In this document: positions 36,004 to 46,253 of the stretch, one piece after another | Layout of the letters: every line of letters starts with the position of its first letter | How positions within the stretch are numbered: position 1 is the stretch's first letter | From: Fuerstiella sp. | GTDB lineage: Bacteria > Planctomycetota > Planctomycetia > Planctomycetales > Planctomycetaceae | DNA length: 64,000 nt | Assembly: GCA_014238335.1 (NCBI GenBank) | Contig: JABABI010000026.1 | Span: 1-64,000 of the forward strand | Direction: 5' to 3' | Made by a program: the position numbers and the translations under genes | Notes under the pieces: generated by a model | What the model was told of the DNA's origin: nothing | Databases searched by the model: none | Seen by the model: the letters and a program-made list of their open reading frames with translations, nothing else

Positions 36004-38417
36004 CACTCCTTGTCTTTTTTCGTGTCGTCCTTCGATTGCTTTTTGTCATCCACCTTTGGACCGTCTGGATTTTTCTCATCGTCTTTCCTGCCGAGCCCCG
36101 CTTTCTGCATCTCGTTCTTCGTTTTACCTTCCTTGTACAACTTGAATCGACTCTTGCTGATCTGAGGTGGATAATGATTATTGGAAGTATCGACGTCGGC
36201 CGTTTCCAGGTGAGGATCCAGGTCAACCGAAACGATGGCCTTCTTCGACATGATCAGACGCGACGTCTTCAATGCGTTCTTGACCCATATTTCGGCCGGC
36301 AAACGTATCTCGCGCGTTGTCTTATCGCTGTGCGTCACCTTCAGAATCACGGGCATTACCAGACCGCCCCTATTTTCGAGGTCGACGATATAGAAGTGCG
36401 TCTTCAGGCCCAGCAGGCGACGCTGATCCGGCTTCAGTTCTTTCAGATACTTCTGGAACTTCTTCTTTTCCGCGTCTGTGACAGCAAGATCGTCGTAGCT
36501 GTTGTAGAAGTCTTTTAGCTCAGGAAATTTATCCGCCCTTTTGGACAGAGGCTTGTTTCGCTTTTGTGAAAGAGTTTCCGGCTCAGCATTTCGTTCCTCG
36601 CGTTTGATCCTGCCGTTGGCGGCTGGATCACCGTTGTCGATCTGATAGTGACGAACATCGGTGACAGCGATGTCGACGTGATCCGTACTGTAGAACCATC
36701 CTCGCCAAAACCAGTCGAGATCAACGCCGGACGCATCTTCAACGGAACGAAAGAAATCGGCTGGATAAGGACGCTTGAACATCCAGCGCCGGGCGTACTC
36801 CTTAAATGCGAAGTCAAACAGATCCCGGCCGAGAATCGTTTCTCGAAGAATATTCAGAGCTGTGGCAGGTTTTGAGTAGCCATTGGGACCGAATTGCAGC
36901 AGCGACTCAGAATTCGTCATGATCGGCACCTGATTGGTGCTTCGCATGTAGCTCGTAATCTTTGCCGGCTCACCTCTGCGACTCGGATACTTGTCCTCCC
37001 ATTCGACTTCGGCAAGGTACTGCAGAAACGTATTCAGCCCCTCGTCCATCCACGTCCACTGCCGTTCGTCAGTGTTCACGATCATCGGGAAATAGTTGTG
37101 TCCGACTTCGTGGATGATGACCGAAATTAATGCGTACTTCGTGCGTTTGGAATAAGTGCCGTCGTCTTCCGGGCGCGGCCCGTTGAAGCAGATCATTGGA
37201 TATTCCATCCCGTAGATGGGACCGTTCACTGAGATCGCGACCGGATACGGATAATGGAACGTGTATTTGGAATAAACGTCCAGCGTGTGAACGATGGCAT
37301 GTGTTGAGTATTTGCTCCACAGCGGTTCGGCTTCGTTCGGAAAGTACGACATGGCCATGACCTGGTTGCCGCCACTGTTGTGGCCCACAGCATCCCAGAT
37401 GAACTTTCGAGAACTGGCAAACGCAAAATCTCGCACATTCTGAGCCTTAAAGACCCACGTCTTCTTATCCTTTGCCTGGGTCTTCTGATTCTTTAATGCT
37501 TCTTCCGGCGTCACAATAAACACAGGCTCCTCTGCAGAACGAGCCTTCTTAAGGCGACTGCGCTGATCACTGGAAAGAACATCTGCCGGATTCTGTAACT
37601 GTCCCGTTGACGCCACGATGTGATCTGATGGCACCGTCAGACGTACGACGTAGTCGCCGAATTCCAGAGCGAACTCACCCCTTCCCAGGAATTCCTTGTG
37701 CTGCCAGCCGGCCGCATCTGAATAAGCACAAAGCCGAGGAAACCACTGGGCGATCTCATAGACGTTGTTGCCATCCTTTTCAAAACGTTCGAAGCCGCCA
37801 CGTGCACGGATTACAGTTGCGTCCGGAATTCTGTATTCCCAACGAACTTTGAAGCCCACTTGTTCTCCTGAAACAAGTGGCTGTGGCAGATCCACCCGCA
37901 TGTTGCTGCCAACGATCCGGTGATTCAGCTTTCGGTTATTGCTGCTACCGGTGACGGAAATAATCTTCGTGCCCCCGGGAAACTGTTCCGCCTGAAGCAT
38001 GCTGTTCAGCTGTTTAAATTCGACGCGGCTGCTCAGCGAAGGACCTTTATGACGGTTGGCGGCAGAATCCGGCCGAAAACGATTGGCGTCCAGCTGCAAC
38101 CAGAGATACCTCAGCGTGTCCGGCGAATTGTTGACATATAAAATAACTTCCGTACCCGTGATCCGCTGCGTGTCATCATGCAGTTCGACATCAATGTCGT
38201 AATCGACTTTCTGCTGCCAGTACTCATGGCCCGGCGCCCCCGATGCCGTGCGGTAGGAATTCGCAGTCGGCAGGACTTCGTCGAGTTGTCGGAATGCATC
38301 GGGAGCGGAATTTTTTTTGTTGACGAGAACCTGCCCCACGGCAATGTCCCAGGTAAGAAAAAGGGACATCGCGGCTGCGAAGAACAGAGAAGTTCGAAAG
38401 CGACGTTCGGGGGGCAT
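36003..38417 (-). CDS. M1 family metallopeptidase, exported
   Basis: This gluzincin-type zinc peptidase has 804 residues from the chosen start. The zinc site is complete: HEVGH at 436-440 and the third ligand E459 in WMDEGLNTF (HExxH-18-E). The exopeptidase loop reads GMEYPM rather than GAMEN, a variant seen in several bacterial M1-like proteins. The N-terminus from the ATG at 38417 is a signal peptide (RRFRTSLFFAAAMSLFLTW), and AAAGGT precedes it. The open frame extends to 38699 and a second ATG at 38495 is possible, but both would bury the signal peptide. The C-terminal 50 residues are a Lys/Asp-rich tail. It is coupled to the DUF6702-like gene. Confidence 0.9.
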   Translation of the reverse strand: MPPERRFRTSLFFAAAMSLFLTWDIAVGQVLVNKKNSAPDAFRQLDEVLPTANSYRTASGAPGHEYWQQKVDYDIDVELHDDTQRITGTEVILYVNNSPDTLRYLWLQLDANRFRPDSAANRHKGPSLSSRVEFKQLNSMLQAEQFPGGTKIISVTGSSNNRKLNHRIVGSNMRVDLPQPLVSGEQVGFKVRWEYRIPDATVIRARGGFERFEKDGNNVYEIAQWFPRLCAYSDAAGWQHKEFLGRGEFALEFGDYVVRLTVPSDHIVASTGQLQNPADVLSSDQRSRLKKARSAEEPVFIVTPEEALKNQKTQAKDKKTWVFKAQNVRDFAFASSRKFIWDAVGHNSGGNQVMAMSYFPNEAEPLWSKYSTHAIVHTLDVYSKYTFHYPYPVAISVNGPIYGMEYPMICFNGPRPEDDGTYSKRTKYALISVIIHEVGHNYFPMIVNTDERQWTWMDEGLNTFLQYLAEVEWEDKYPSRRGEPAKITSYMRSTNQVPIMTNSESLLQFGPNGYSKPATALNILRETILGRDLFDFAFKEYARRWMFKRPYPADFFRSVEDASGVDLDWFWRGWFYSTDHVDIAVTDVRHYQIDNGDPAANGRIKREERNAEPETLSQKRNKPLSKRADKFPELKDFYNSYDDLAVTDAEKKKFQKYLKELKPDQRRLLGLKTHFYIVDLENRGGLVMPVILKVTHSDKTTREIRLPAEIWVKNALKTSRLIMSKKAIVSVDLDPHLETADVDTSNNHYPPQISKSRFKLYKEGKTKNEMQKAGLGRKDDEKNPDGPKVDDKKQSKDDTKKDKE

Positions 38418-38746
38418 ACGGTAGACCTTTTGTGACCACAGCAGCCCAGAAACTGCAAAACGCCGCAAGGTGCGCAGACTGCCTTTCTTCAACATACCGT
38501 TTCCCCGGTAAAGAGCAAACCAAAGGCGTCGGGCTGTGCCGATTCCGTGAGCGCGCGGAGATCGTGGAGCTTCAGGTCGCCGGTTTCCTTGGGCTCTGCG
38601 CAATCGGGTGAACTTTCCTGACCCGCAGAACTGCCGATTATGCACGCAGAGAGCCGGCGATTGCTGCACCTGACAACTGTGAGCGACGGCAACCAGCAAT
38701 GACTGATTTCAGGCAAAGTTCTTCGGTTGGTCGCCGGGCGACGTTG
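38418..38746. other. Intergenic region between the enolase-like gene and the M1 peptidase
   Basis: These 329 bases lie between two same-strand genes. The peptidase frame stays open through most of it, so it may contain extra N-terminal codons if an upstream start is used. Otherwise I see nothing. Confidence 0.35.
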
Positions 38747-40168
38747 TCAGATCTCCCAATGTTCAAACAAACCAACATCGGGAAGTTCTGCGACACCGAA
38801 TGGCGCGGCATTTACACTGCCGAGCCGAATCTTTCCGTTTCTGATTTTCAACGTCGGAAAGCCGGCCTCCGCCACTTCGTAAAGATCCGGATGATTACGC
38901 AACGCCCGTTCCTGCTCCGACTGCGGCATCATGCTCAGTCCGCAGAAGTAATGATGACCGTTGCGTTCAATGTGATCTACTCCGATACATGCCGCCACTG
39001 CCAGATCCTGCAGCAGAGCCACCGGACCGACATTCGCCAGATCTTCGGCTGAAAGCACCCCTGTTTGCTGATTCTGTTGGCAGTGGAATATGTCGGCAGC
39101 ATTCAAAATTCCCTTGACCACTCCCTTGCAGTTCTTGTGGCTTGTACCGGCGTATCCGCAGGACATGGCCCTGGGCAGACTGGAGAGATCAGCATCAGAC
39201 TCGTCGATGATCATCGACGGAGGAGCGTCCCAGCCATCTTCCAGGCACAATGGCTGACTAAGCGCGAAGTCGCGATGAATTGGCTGTTCCACAAACAGCA
39301 GTGACGTGGAGAAAAAAGCCCGCAACACCGGATCCGCCTGATACGCATTCCAATGCTCACGAAAGTCTTCGACGCGGAGAAAATTTTCATTGCCGTCGAG
39401 GGTGAACCGGGCTCGGGCTCCCACCTGCTGACCAATGATAGCTGCAAGTTGAAGCAGCCGACTGGTGTCGTGGGCAAGGTTACCGGTCAGCTTGATTTTG
39501 AAGTGTGTGAGTTCGTAGCGACGAATGATCGATTCCAGCGAATGCGGCAGTCCATCGTCAACCCGATCTCCAGGCTTGATTTCTTCGTCCGTCAGGGGGT
39601 CCGTCAGCCCGATGGTGTGTCGTATGATCAATTCACCGGTCGGCTCGGTGGCCAGAAAATCTGCGGGCTCGAGTCCGGCAAGATGCCCACGAAGTTGTGC
39701 GGGGGCCAACTGAATCAGATTGCGCATCAGGACCGTGTGGACAGGATGCTCGACAGCTCGACAGAACGCATCCAGTGCTGCGCGTTCCAGCAGGCTGGCA
39801 CCGAAACTGGAAAGCAGTGGCGGGAGATTTTCGGCTGTCGCCCACCGTTGCTGCCCTTCGTAAAGGCGGCACCACCAGTCGAAGAAGCTGTCGCAGGTAC
39901 CAGGTTCTGTGGCAATATCAGCAGCGTGACGAATCACGCGCAGCATTCCGGGCAGGTCTTCTTCAAATGTTGTGTGCGGGTTCTTCGTGAACCACTTTGG
40001 TGGCAGACCGTCGGCGCTCATACCAACAGACTCCTGCCCATCGATGTCAACCACGGCCCGCACAAACAAATGCGGCAGTTCCGTCATGCTGGCGATGCCG
40101 TAACAAAATGGAAATCGAGTCTTCATCGGCAGACGATAGAAGTCGACACTCCGAACGTTGATTCTCAT
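38747..40168 (-). CDS. Enolase-superfamily (mandelate racemase/muconate lactonising-like) protein
   Basis: This 473-residue TIM-barrel enzyme uses a metal-stabilised enediolate. Candidate catalytic residues in barrel order are the lysine in HFKIKLTG, metal ligands in FTLDGNEN, FVEQPI and IIDESD, and the lysine near SHKNCKG. A capping domain occupies the first 150 residues. The set matches the muconate lactonising/dipeptide epimerase branch, but the substrate cannot be read from the sequence. I start at the ATG at 40168; the open frame reaches a TTG at 40204. The nearest same-strand gene is the M1 peptidase about 330 bases downstream. Confidence 0.85.
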   Translation of the reverse strand: MRINVRSVDFYRLPMKTRFPFCYGIASMTELPHLFVRAVVDIDGQESVGMSADGLPPKWFTKNPHTTFEEDLPGMLRVIRHAADIATEPGTCDSFFDWWCRLYEGQQRWATAENLPPLLSSFGASLLERAALDAFCRAVEHPVHTVLMRNLIQLAPAQLRGHLAGLEPADFLATEPTGELIIRHTIGLTDPLTDEEIKPGDRVDDGLPHSLESIIRRYELTHFKIKLTGNLAHDTSRLLQLAAIIGQQVGARARFTLDGNENFLRVEDFREHWNAYQADPVLRAFFSTSLLFVEQPIHRDFALSQPLCLEDGWDAPPSMIIDESDADLSSLPRAMSCGYAGTSHKNCKGVVKGILNAADIFHCQQNQQTGVLSAEDLANVGPVALLQDLAVAACIGVDHIERNGHHYFCGLSMMPQSEQERALRNHPDLYEVAEAGFPTLKIRNGKIRLGSVNAAPFGVAELPDVGLFEHWEI

Positions 40169-40685
40169 GCGACGGATTCTGGTGCGGTAGGAGGTGACGG
40201 ACAACAGACAGAGTCGTCTAAAATAGAAAACGCCTGCGAACCAATTCGCTGCCGGGGCAGTGAACGACAGAAGCGGTTCAGAGATCGAACGACTGCATAT
40301 CCTGCGAAACGAAACACCGGCGCCGGTGTTTCCTCTGTTCCGCAGCGCTGGATTTGGTTTGCACCCTCCATGTTGCAGGAGTCAGTGTTTTGCCTGTTCG
40401 AACTGCTTCACCACGCTTACATGGGATCGAATTCTTCTTTTAGCTGCGTACAAAACGATCAGCATTCCTTTGGTTTCTCTGTTTCAATTTGACGATACTT
40501 GGCCGCTGCGAGTAGTATTCCTTCTCATCCATCCGCTGGAAAGAGCCCCCTGGTTGAGTGCCGTTCCAGGGGAATATCGATCATACAGCAGAAACCTGGC
40601 GGACCGATTCCGGCGTGCCCCCAAAAAACATCCTGCCTGAATTCGCTTCGTTGTCCCGAGCGCCCTGCTCACTAAAGTGACTTTC
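40169..40685. other. Intergenic region between divergent genes
   Basis: These 517 bases separate the enolase-like gene from the coiled-coil membrane protein. They contain a perfect 22-bp palindrome (listed separately). The 125-codon plus-strand frames have no coding character that I can defend. Confidence 0.4.
40311..40332. repeat. Perfect 22-bp palindrome
   Basis: The arms GAAACACCGGC and GCCGGTGTTTC are exact reverse complements with no spacer, and outer GCG/CGC triplets extend the symmetry with gaps. It lies between divergent promoters, so it may be an operator bound by a dimer. Neither strand has a T-run after it, so a terminator is less likely. Confidence 0.6.
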
Positions 40686-42215
40686 ATGAAATCTGAGATT
40701 CTCACCTTTCTGTCGCCCGTCCGCAGTCGACTTCGCACTCAGTCAGTGGTCGCACTTCTCAGTAAGGGGGCGGTCATCGGAGGCGTCTTCTGTGTGTTAC
40801 TGGCAATTGCTCGAGCCGCATCTGGTGTTTCCGTGGCTGCGTCCGCTCTTGTTGGGGGATTTCTCCTGTGCACCGGAGGCGCAGCCGTATTTGGCCTGGT
40901 ACTGAAACGATCATGGCATGACGCGGCCGCAGCCGTCGACAAACACTATCGATTGAAAGACCGAACAGTAACAGCGCTCGAATTTACGAATCAGCAGACG
41001 ACGACTCCGTTGCAGAAACTTCAGCTTCAGGACGCCACCAGTCATCTGGGCACCGTAAACCCCAGAGACGTCGTTCCGCTTGGTGTTCCCCGTCGATGGG
41101 GATGGGCCGTGTTGTCCCTGGTGGTTTCAACTGCTCTGATGCTCATGCCGATTGGTGGCCGCATTCAAGCCGATCTGTCGCAACCTAAAGGCATTGGTCT
41201 GGCAGCGAAACAGATTCAGTCAGAACTTGATGAGATGGAACAACTGGCGGCGGAATCAGGTATCGAAGACCTGAAGAATCTCGTCGCACGTCTCAAAGAG
41301 GATTTCAAACAACTGGAAACGCCGGAAACAGATGTCCGAGAGTCGCTCGAAACCATTTCCGAGATGCAGCGGAAGATGCAGGAAATGATGGCTCAGATGA
41401 ACGTCGCAGAAATGGATGCTCAATTGAGTGCACTTGGGGAAGCCCTTTCCGGGGCAGAGGCATTTAAGCCCGTTGCAGACGCTCTGAAGAAGGAAGATCT
41501 GGAGAGGGCCGCAGAAGAGCTTGCAAACGTCAGCCCCGAAGACATGGATCGTCGCGAATCTCGTCCAACAAGCGAAAAGTTGTCGAAGACGGCCGCATCG
41601 GCAAATGAGCGTGGTCTGAGCAAATTAAGCGAACAGCTTTCGCAGCTGTCAGAAGCAATGAAGGCGGACGACAGTGAGAGCACCCGCGAAACCAGCAAGA
41701 GTCTGGCACAGGAAATCAAACGCCACAGTCTGGCAAAAAACATCCGTAACATGCTGAGCAGCAAAAGTGACAAGCTGGGTGCCAGCAAGAAACTGTGTTC
41801 GGCGAATGCCAACAGCAATGGAGAAGGCCAGGGAGATGGCGAAGGTTTGAATCTGGCAAAGGGACAATCGGAAAAGACAAGCAATAGTCCCAGTAAGAAG
41901 GCGGGAGCCAAATCTGCGGGCAACATCAACGGCAGGACAACGGAACTGGAAAGTCAACGTCAGATGGCCAGTCTGACAGGACAGATGGGTGCAGACGGCG
42001 ATTCAGAGTTTGAAACAATCACGTCTTCGGAAGCTCAGGAACAGGCTCAGCGTCAGGCCCGACAAGCCTTCGCTAAATACCAGAAGATGTCAGAAGCTGT
42101 TCTGGAATCCGAGCCGATTCCACTGGGACATCGACAGACCATTCGTAAATATTTTGAATTGATTCGCCCGAATACTGACAACCAGCTCCCATTGAAAGGT
42201 GGCGCGTCCCCATAG
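40686..42215 (+). CDS. Coiled-coil membrane protein of unknown function
   Basis: This 509-residue protein has two N-terminal hydrophobic segments (about residues 25-70) and a third at about 140-160. A long, mostly helical, charged region follows (SELDEMEQLAAESG... EMQRKMQEMMAQMN... SKLSEQLSQLSEAM). The C-terminus is distinctive (PIPLGHRQTIRKYFELIRP). Similar planctomycete proteins with the DHYRLKDR-type segment (here KHYRLKDRTVTALEF) accompany MoxR/BatA clusters; here the MoxR cluster is 13 kb away. The start is the ATG at 40686 or the GTG at 40677. I do not know its function. Confidence 0.8.
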   Translation: MKSEILTFLSPVRSRLRTQSVVALLSKGAVIGGVFCVLLAIARAASGVSVAASALVGGFLLCTGGAAVFGLVLKRSWHDAAAAVDKHYRLKDRTVTALEFTNQQTTTPLQKLQLQDATSHLGTVNPRDVVPLGVPRRWGWAVLSLVVSTALMLMPIGGRIQADLSQPKGIGLAAKQIQSELDEMEQLAAESGIEDLKNLVARLKEDFKQLETPETDVRESLETISEMQRKMQEMMAQMNVAEMDAQLSALGEALSGAEAFKPVADALKKEDLERAAEELANVSPEDMDRRESRPTSEKLSKTAASANERGLSKLSEQLSQLSEAMKADDSESTRETSKSLAQEIKRHSLAKNIRNMLSSKSDKLGASKKLCSANANSNGEGQGDGEGLNLAKGQSEKTSNSPSKKAGAKSAGNINGRTTELESQRQMASLTGQMGADGDSEFETITSSEAQEQAQRQARQAFAKYQKMSEAVLESEPIPLGHRQTIRKYFELIRPNTDNQLPLKGGASP

Positions 42216-42596
42216 TTCCGGTTGTCCAATGCCGCTGTTTCCAGAGTTTGGAGCTGTTTCCGACAACACGTGGCTTGTCCGGGCCCGTGGGACGCACACC
42301 GAGCAGGGGCGATGACTTTCTGCGCGGCCATGAATCGGCATAAGACGCTTTCGCATGTTCGACGCGAACGAGTTTTGATCCGAAAAATCCGAGTGCCGCG
42401 TCCAGCAGCCTGCCCACTCATTCATCTGCGTTGTACTTCGGGCTCTGGTGTTCCGTGCATGTTGACGAGATTTCGGCATCAGACGGTGTCAACTGTGTGC
42501 TCCGCTCCATGGTGGCTGTGAAGACCACTCTCGGCATGAGAAAAGGCATGTCCAGCAGCGACAAGAGTGGACGGAAGCAGGCACTTGGCTTAAAGC
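42216..42596. other. Intergenic region
   Basis: These 381 bases follow the coiled-coil protein. Overlapping open frames on both strands are shadows of each other with no motif or start signal. Nothing else is seen. Confidence 0.35.
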
Positions 42597-42773
42597 CTAC
42601 AAGGCAGGAGGCACTGGCGGCGGCGCCCAGCGTTCCAGGTTTTGTGCGGTTGCCGGCACTGACGGGCCAGCATCACTTCTCTTGGACGTGCGTGTCGCAG
42701 ATCCGGACGTGGAGCATCCGGTAAGACCGACGATGACGAACATACACAACAATGCAAACTGAATTGACCGCAT
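42597..42773 (-). CDS. Small putative lipoprotein
   Basis: This 58-residue protein has a clear lipoprotein leader: MRSIQFALLCMFVIVGLTGC, ending in the lipobox LTGC. A short Ser/Thr/Pro-rich tail follows (ERWAPPPVPPAL). AAGGA lies about 11 bases before the ATG at 42773. An upstream in-frame start at 42806 would put charged residues before the leader and is less likely. No family is recognised. Small lipoproteins like this are often missed by gene callers. Confidence 0.6.
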   Translation of the reverse strand: MRSIQFALLCMFVIVGLTGCSTSGSATRTSKRSDAGPSVPATAQNLERWAPPPVPPAL

Positions 42774-43186
42774 AACAGAGACATCCTTCTCGTGAAAAAC
42801 CTGCACGGAGTCAACAAATTAACCCGTGGGAAAAACTTCCGTCTGAAGGACTAGTTCGAATCTTTGCTGCCGAAACTTTTCCCGGCTTGGCGGAATCTGC
42901 CGGAAAGCGGAATTGGCGGGGGTAGTTTTCTGCTGGTGCAGTACAAATCGCATACGCCAATTGTGCCGAATCTTAGGGCCGGATCGACCGTCACGCTGTC
43001 AGCTGGTCGTCCAAGCATGGCTGCACGTACTCGTGCAGAAGCAACCCACGGACGTGAAGACAGGCGTATCGCAGATCGCGGTAACCAACATTGCCTGGAC
43101 AAGCGTGGTGCATACAGTGTTAAATATGTGAACAATTGACAGCGGCCTGGACACCAGCCCACACAATGCAGCGAGTGAGTTACGGT
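42774..43186. other. Intergenic region between divergent lipoprotein and DUF1501 genes
   Basis: This 413-base gap should hold both promoters. A plus-strand frame runs from 43136 into the DUF1501 gene but is probably untranslated before the ATG at 43187. No strong hairpin or repeat is visible. Confidence 0.35.
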
Positions 43187-44632
43187 ATGAATATTCTGGA
43201 CACGATTCGACTTGAGCAATCTCGGCGAAGCTTCCTGAGTCGAACTTCCAGCGGGATTGGTACGCTGGCGCTGAGTTCGATTATGGCGCCCGATTTGCTG
43301 GAGGCAGCGGAAGGCGACGGCGTTGGCGGTCCCAAATGGGAGGGTGTTGTTAAGCCGTTGCACTTTCCTCAAAAGTGCAAACGAGTGATCCATCTTTGTA
43401 TGGCTGGTGGGGCTTCACATCTGGAAACTCTGGACTACAAAGAAAAGCTGGCGGCTCTGGACGGCAAGCCGATGCCGAAGTCATTCACCGAGGGGCAGCC
43501 AATTGCTCAACTGCAGGGACAGCGAGATAAGTTGAAGTGCCTGGGGCCTCAGCACAAATTTGTGAAGCACGGCCAGTCGGGACTGGCCCTCAGCAGCATA
43601 CTGCCTCACATTGGTTCTATGGCAGACGATCTGTGCATTATCAATTCCCTTCATACAGACCAGATCAATCATGATCCTGCACATACTCTGATGAACACCG
43701 GGACCAGCATTCCAGGCCGCCCGTCGATGGGATCGTGGATGCTGTACGGCCTCGGGAGCGCCTCCGAAAATCTTCCAGGTTATGTGGTGATGACGTCGGT
43801 CGGAGGCGGGCAGTCACAGCCAATCGCGGCGCGGCAGTGGCACAGCGGTTTTCTGCCAAGTCGTTTTCAGGGCGTAGAGTTTCGTTCGACCGGGGATCCG
43901 GTGTTGTACGTAAAAAGTCCGAATGGCGTGAGCCTCGGTCAACAGCGCGATGTGATCGATGCTGTGCAGTCACTGAATCGAATTGGCAATGAAACCTTTC
44001 AGGATCCGGAGGTAGCCACTCGCATTGCGCAGTACGAACTAGCCTTCAGAATGCAGACGTCGGTACCAGAATTGATGGATGTTTCGGGAGAGCCAAAGCA
44101 TATTCTGAAAATGTACGGCACTCAGGGTGGTGACGGCAGCTATGCGTCCAACTGTTTGCTGGCTCGACGACTGGCGGAACGAGGCGTTCGGTTCATTCAG
44201 CTGTATCACCGCGGCTGGGACCACCACGGTGGTATTAAGAATGCCTCGGCGGTTACGGCAAAGATTGTCGACCAGGGAACAGCGGCGTTGCTGAAGGACT
44301 TGAAGCAGCGTGATATGCTGGACGAAACGCTGGTGATCTGGGGCGGCGAATTTGGACGTACACCGATGGCGCAGGGATCCGGTCGAGATCACCACATTAA
44401 AGGTTTTTCGACATGGATGGCCGGAGGTGGTGTGAAGGGTGGCCTCCGCCACGGAGCCACGGATGAACTGGGGTATGCGGCGGTCGACGACAAAGTGCAC
44501 GTCAATGATCTGCATGCCACCATGCTGCGTCTGCTGGGTATTCATCACGAAAAGCTGACGTATCGATTTCAGGGGCGTGACTTTCGTCTGACCGATGTCA
44601 GTGGCAACGTGGTGGAAAAAATTCTGGCATGA
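43187..44632 (+). CDS. DUF1501 domain protein (sulfatase-like fold)
   Basis: This 481-residue protein begins with a Tat-type leader (QSRRSFLSRTSSGIGTLALSS), so it is probably exported folded. It has the DUF1501 landmarks: HLCMAGGASHLETLDYK, PMPKSF, HTDQINHDPAHTLMNTG, GWDHHGG and WGGEFGRTPM. DUF1501 belongs to the alkaline-phosphatase/sulfatase superfamily and is abundant in planctomycetes. It is normally encoded just after a DUF1549/DUF1553 cytochrome, but here no such partner is adjacent. I start at the ATG at 43187 with GTGAG upstream. Confidence 0.92.
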   Translation: MNILDTIRLEQSRRSFLSRTSSGIGTLALSSIMAPDLLEAAEGDGVGGPKWEGVVKPLHFPQKCKRVIHLCMAGGASHLETLDYKEKLAALDGKPMPKSFTEGQPIAQLQGQRDKLKCLGPQHKFVKHGQSGLALSSILPHIGSMADDLCIINSLHTDQINHDPAHTLMNTGTSIPGRPSMGSWMLYGLGSASENLPGYVVMTSVGGGQSQPIAARQWHSGFLPSRFQGVEFRSTGDPVLYVKSPNGVSLGQQRDVIDAVQSLNRIGNETFQDPEVATRIAQYELAFRMQTSVPELMDVSGEPKHILKMYGTQGGDGSYASNCLLARRLAERGVRFIQLYHRGWDHHGGIKNASAVTAKIVDQGTAALLKDLKQRDMLDETLVIWGGEFGRTPMAQGSGRDHHIKGFSTWMAGGGVKGGLRHGATDELGYAAVDDKVHVNDLHATMLRLLGIHHEKLTYRFQGRDFRLTDVSGNVVEKILA

Positions 44633-44822
44633 TTCGGACGTTGGGGTACCCCCATCAACCGGACGCCACACATCGAAAACCGTAGAGTGTGCCAACTAAT
44701 TCAGACAGCGGTTTGAAGTTGCTGCGATTGTTCTGGTAGTCTCCCCGACTCCCTGTCATCTCATCATCTCTGCGGGATGGCGGCGGACTGACCGCCCATT
44801 TGCCGACCCGATTCCCGTTCTC

Positions 44823-46253
44823 ATGCCCAAAGATTTCCTCAAAAACGCCCGCGACGAATACGACGTCGTCGTCATTGGCAGTGGTCTTGGCGGACTGACG
44901 TCGGCCAATGTTCTGGCCCGGCAGGGATATTCCGTACTGCTGCTGGAACATCACTACCAGCTGGGCGGTATGGCCACCTGGTTCAAACGCCGAGGCGGAC
45001 ACATCTTCGACATTTCCCTGCACGGATTTCCGATGGGGATGATCAAGAGTTGTCGCAAGTACTGGACCCAGGAGATCGCGGATTCCATCGTTCAGCTCAG
45101 GGGAATCCGATTCGAGAACCCTCAGTTTTCGGTCCGGACGACCTTCGATCGCGTCGATTTCACCAACATTCTGACCAATAAGTTTGGTGTCGCTTCGGAA
45201 TCCATCACCGCGTTCTTTGACAAAGCGCGGAGTATGAATTTCTTTGATGACCAGGCGACGACGACACGCCAGCTGTTTGAAGAGTTTTTCCCGGGCCGCG
45301 ACGACGTTGTACGCCTGCTGATGGAGCCGATTACTTACGCGAATGGTTCGACTCTGGAGGACCCGGCCATTACTTACGGCATCGTGTTTTCGAACTTCAT
45401 GCACAAGGGAGTCTACACATTCGAAGGCGGCACCGATGCTCTGGTGACCAAGATGAAGGAAGAGCTGATTCGCAACGGCGTTGACGTTCGCATTCGCACA
45501 CTGGTGGAAAAAATCGAAGTCAGTCGTGATCGGCAGGTCCAGGCGGTTGTGGTGAATGGACGCCGGATCAAGTGTCGAGCGGTCATGTCCAACGCCAATT
45601 TGAAATCAACCATTCTGAAGCTTGCCGGTGAAGAACACTTCGATAAGTCGTACATTGAATCTGCCCAGGCCGTGCGGCTGAACAGCAGCAGCTGCCAGGT
45701 GTACATGGCCCTGAAGCCAGCCGAAGGCTTTGACGAAGACGTTGGCGACCTGCTGTTCCACTCCGAGCACAGCGGATTTGATATTGAGGCCATGCTCAGC
45801 ATGAATGTCAGCAGTCGCACCTTCAGCTTCTACTACCCGCGAACCCGACCGGGCAGCGATCGCTGGATGATCGTGTCCTCGACGAATGCCAACTATAAAG
45901 ACTGGGCCGACCTGTCCGACGAAGATTATCGTGCGGCAAAGAAGGATCTGGAAGAAACGACGTTGAACTGTCTGGAACAGTACGTTCCGGACGTTCGAGC
46001 GAAACTGGATCATATTGAGGCGGCCACGCCGCGGACCTTCAAACATTACACGCGACACATCGCCGGATCGTCGTTTGGCACAAAGTTTGAGGGGCTGCAG
46101 GTGAGCAAAGATCTGCCACAGCAGGTCGGTGGGCTGTTTCACGCAGGTTCCGTGGGCATTATCATGTCGGGCTGGCTGGGGGCTGTGAACTACGGAGTCA
46201 TCGTCAGCAACGACGTGGACAAGTATCTGACACCAGCCAACGCGACCGTGTAG
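44823..46253 (+). CDS. FAD-dependent phytoene-desaturase-like oxidoreductase
   Basis: This 476-residue flavoprotein belongs to the CrtI/carotenoid isomerase/retinol saturase group. The dinucleotide-binding fold is [35 protein letters not shown] (glycine-rich loop and acidic strand end), and the C-terminal FAD segment is [22 protein letters not shown]. Carotenoid or polyprenoid desaturation or isomerisation is the likely chemistry, but no other carotenoid gene is in the window. The ATG at 44823 is preceded by a C-rich stretch without a Shine-Dalgarno sequence. Confidence 0.87.
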   Translation: MPKDFLKNARDEYDVVVIGSGLGGLTSANVLARQGYSVLLLEHHYQLGGMATWFKRRGGHIFDISLHGFPMGMIKSCRKYWTQEIADSIVQLRGIRFENPQFSVRTTFDRVDFTNILTNKFGVASESITAFFDKARSMNFFDDQATTTRQLFEEFFPGRDDVVRLLMEPITYANGSTLEDPAITYGIVFSNFMHKGVYTFEGGTDALVTKMKEELIRNGVDVRIRTLVEKIEVSRDRQVQAVVVNGRRIKCRAVMSNANLKSTILKLAGEEHFDKSYIESAQAVRLNSSSCQVYMALKPAEGFDEDVGDLLFHSEHSGFDIEAMLSMNVSSRTFSFYYPRTRPGSDRWMIVSSTNANYKDWADLSDEDYRAAKKDLEETTLNCLEQYVPDVRAKLDHIEAATPRTFKHYTRHIAGSSFGTKFEGLQVSKDLPQQVGGLFHAGSVGIIMSGWLGAVNYGVIVSNDVDKYLTPANATV

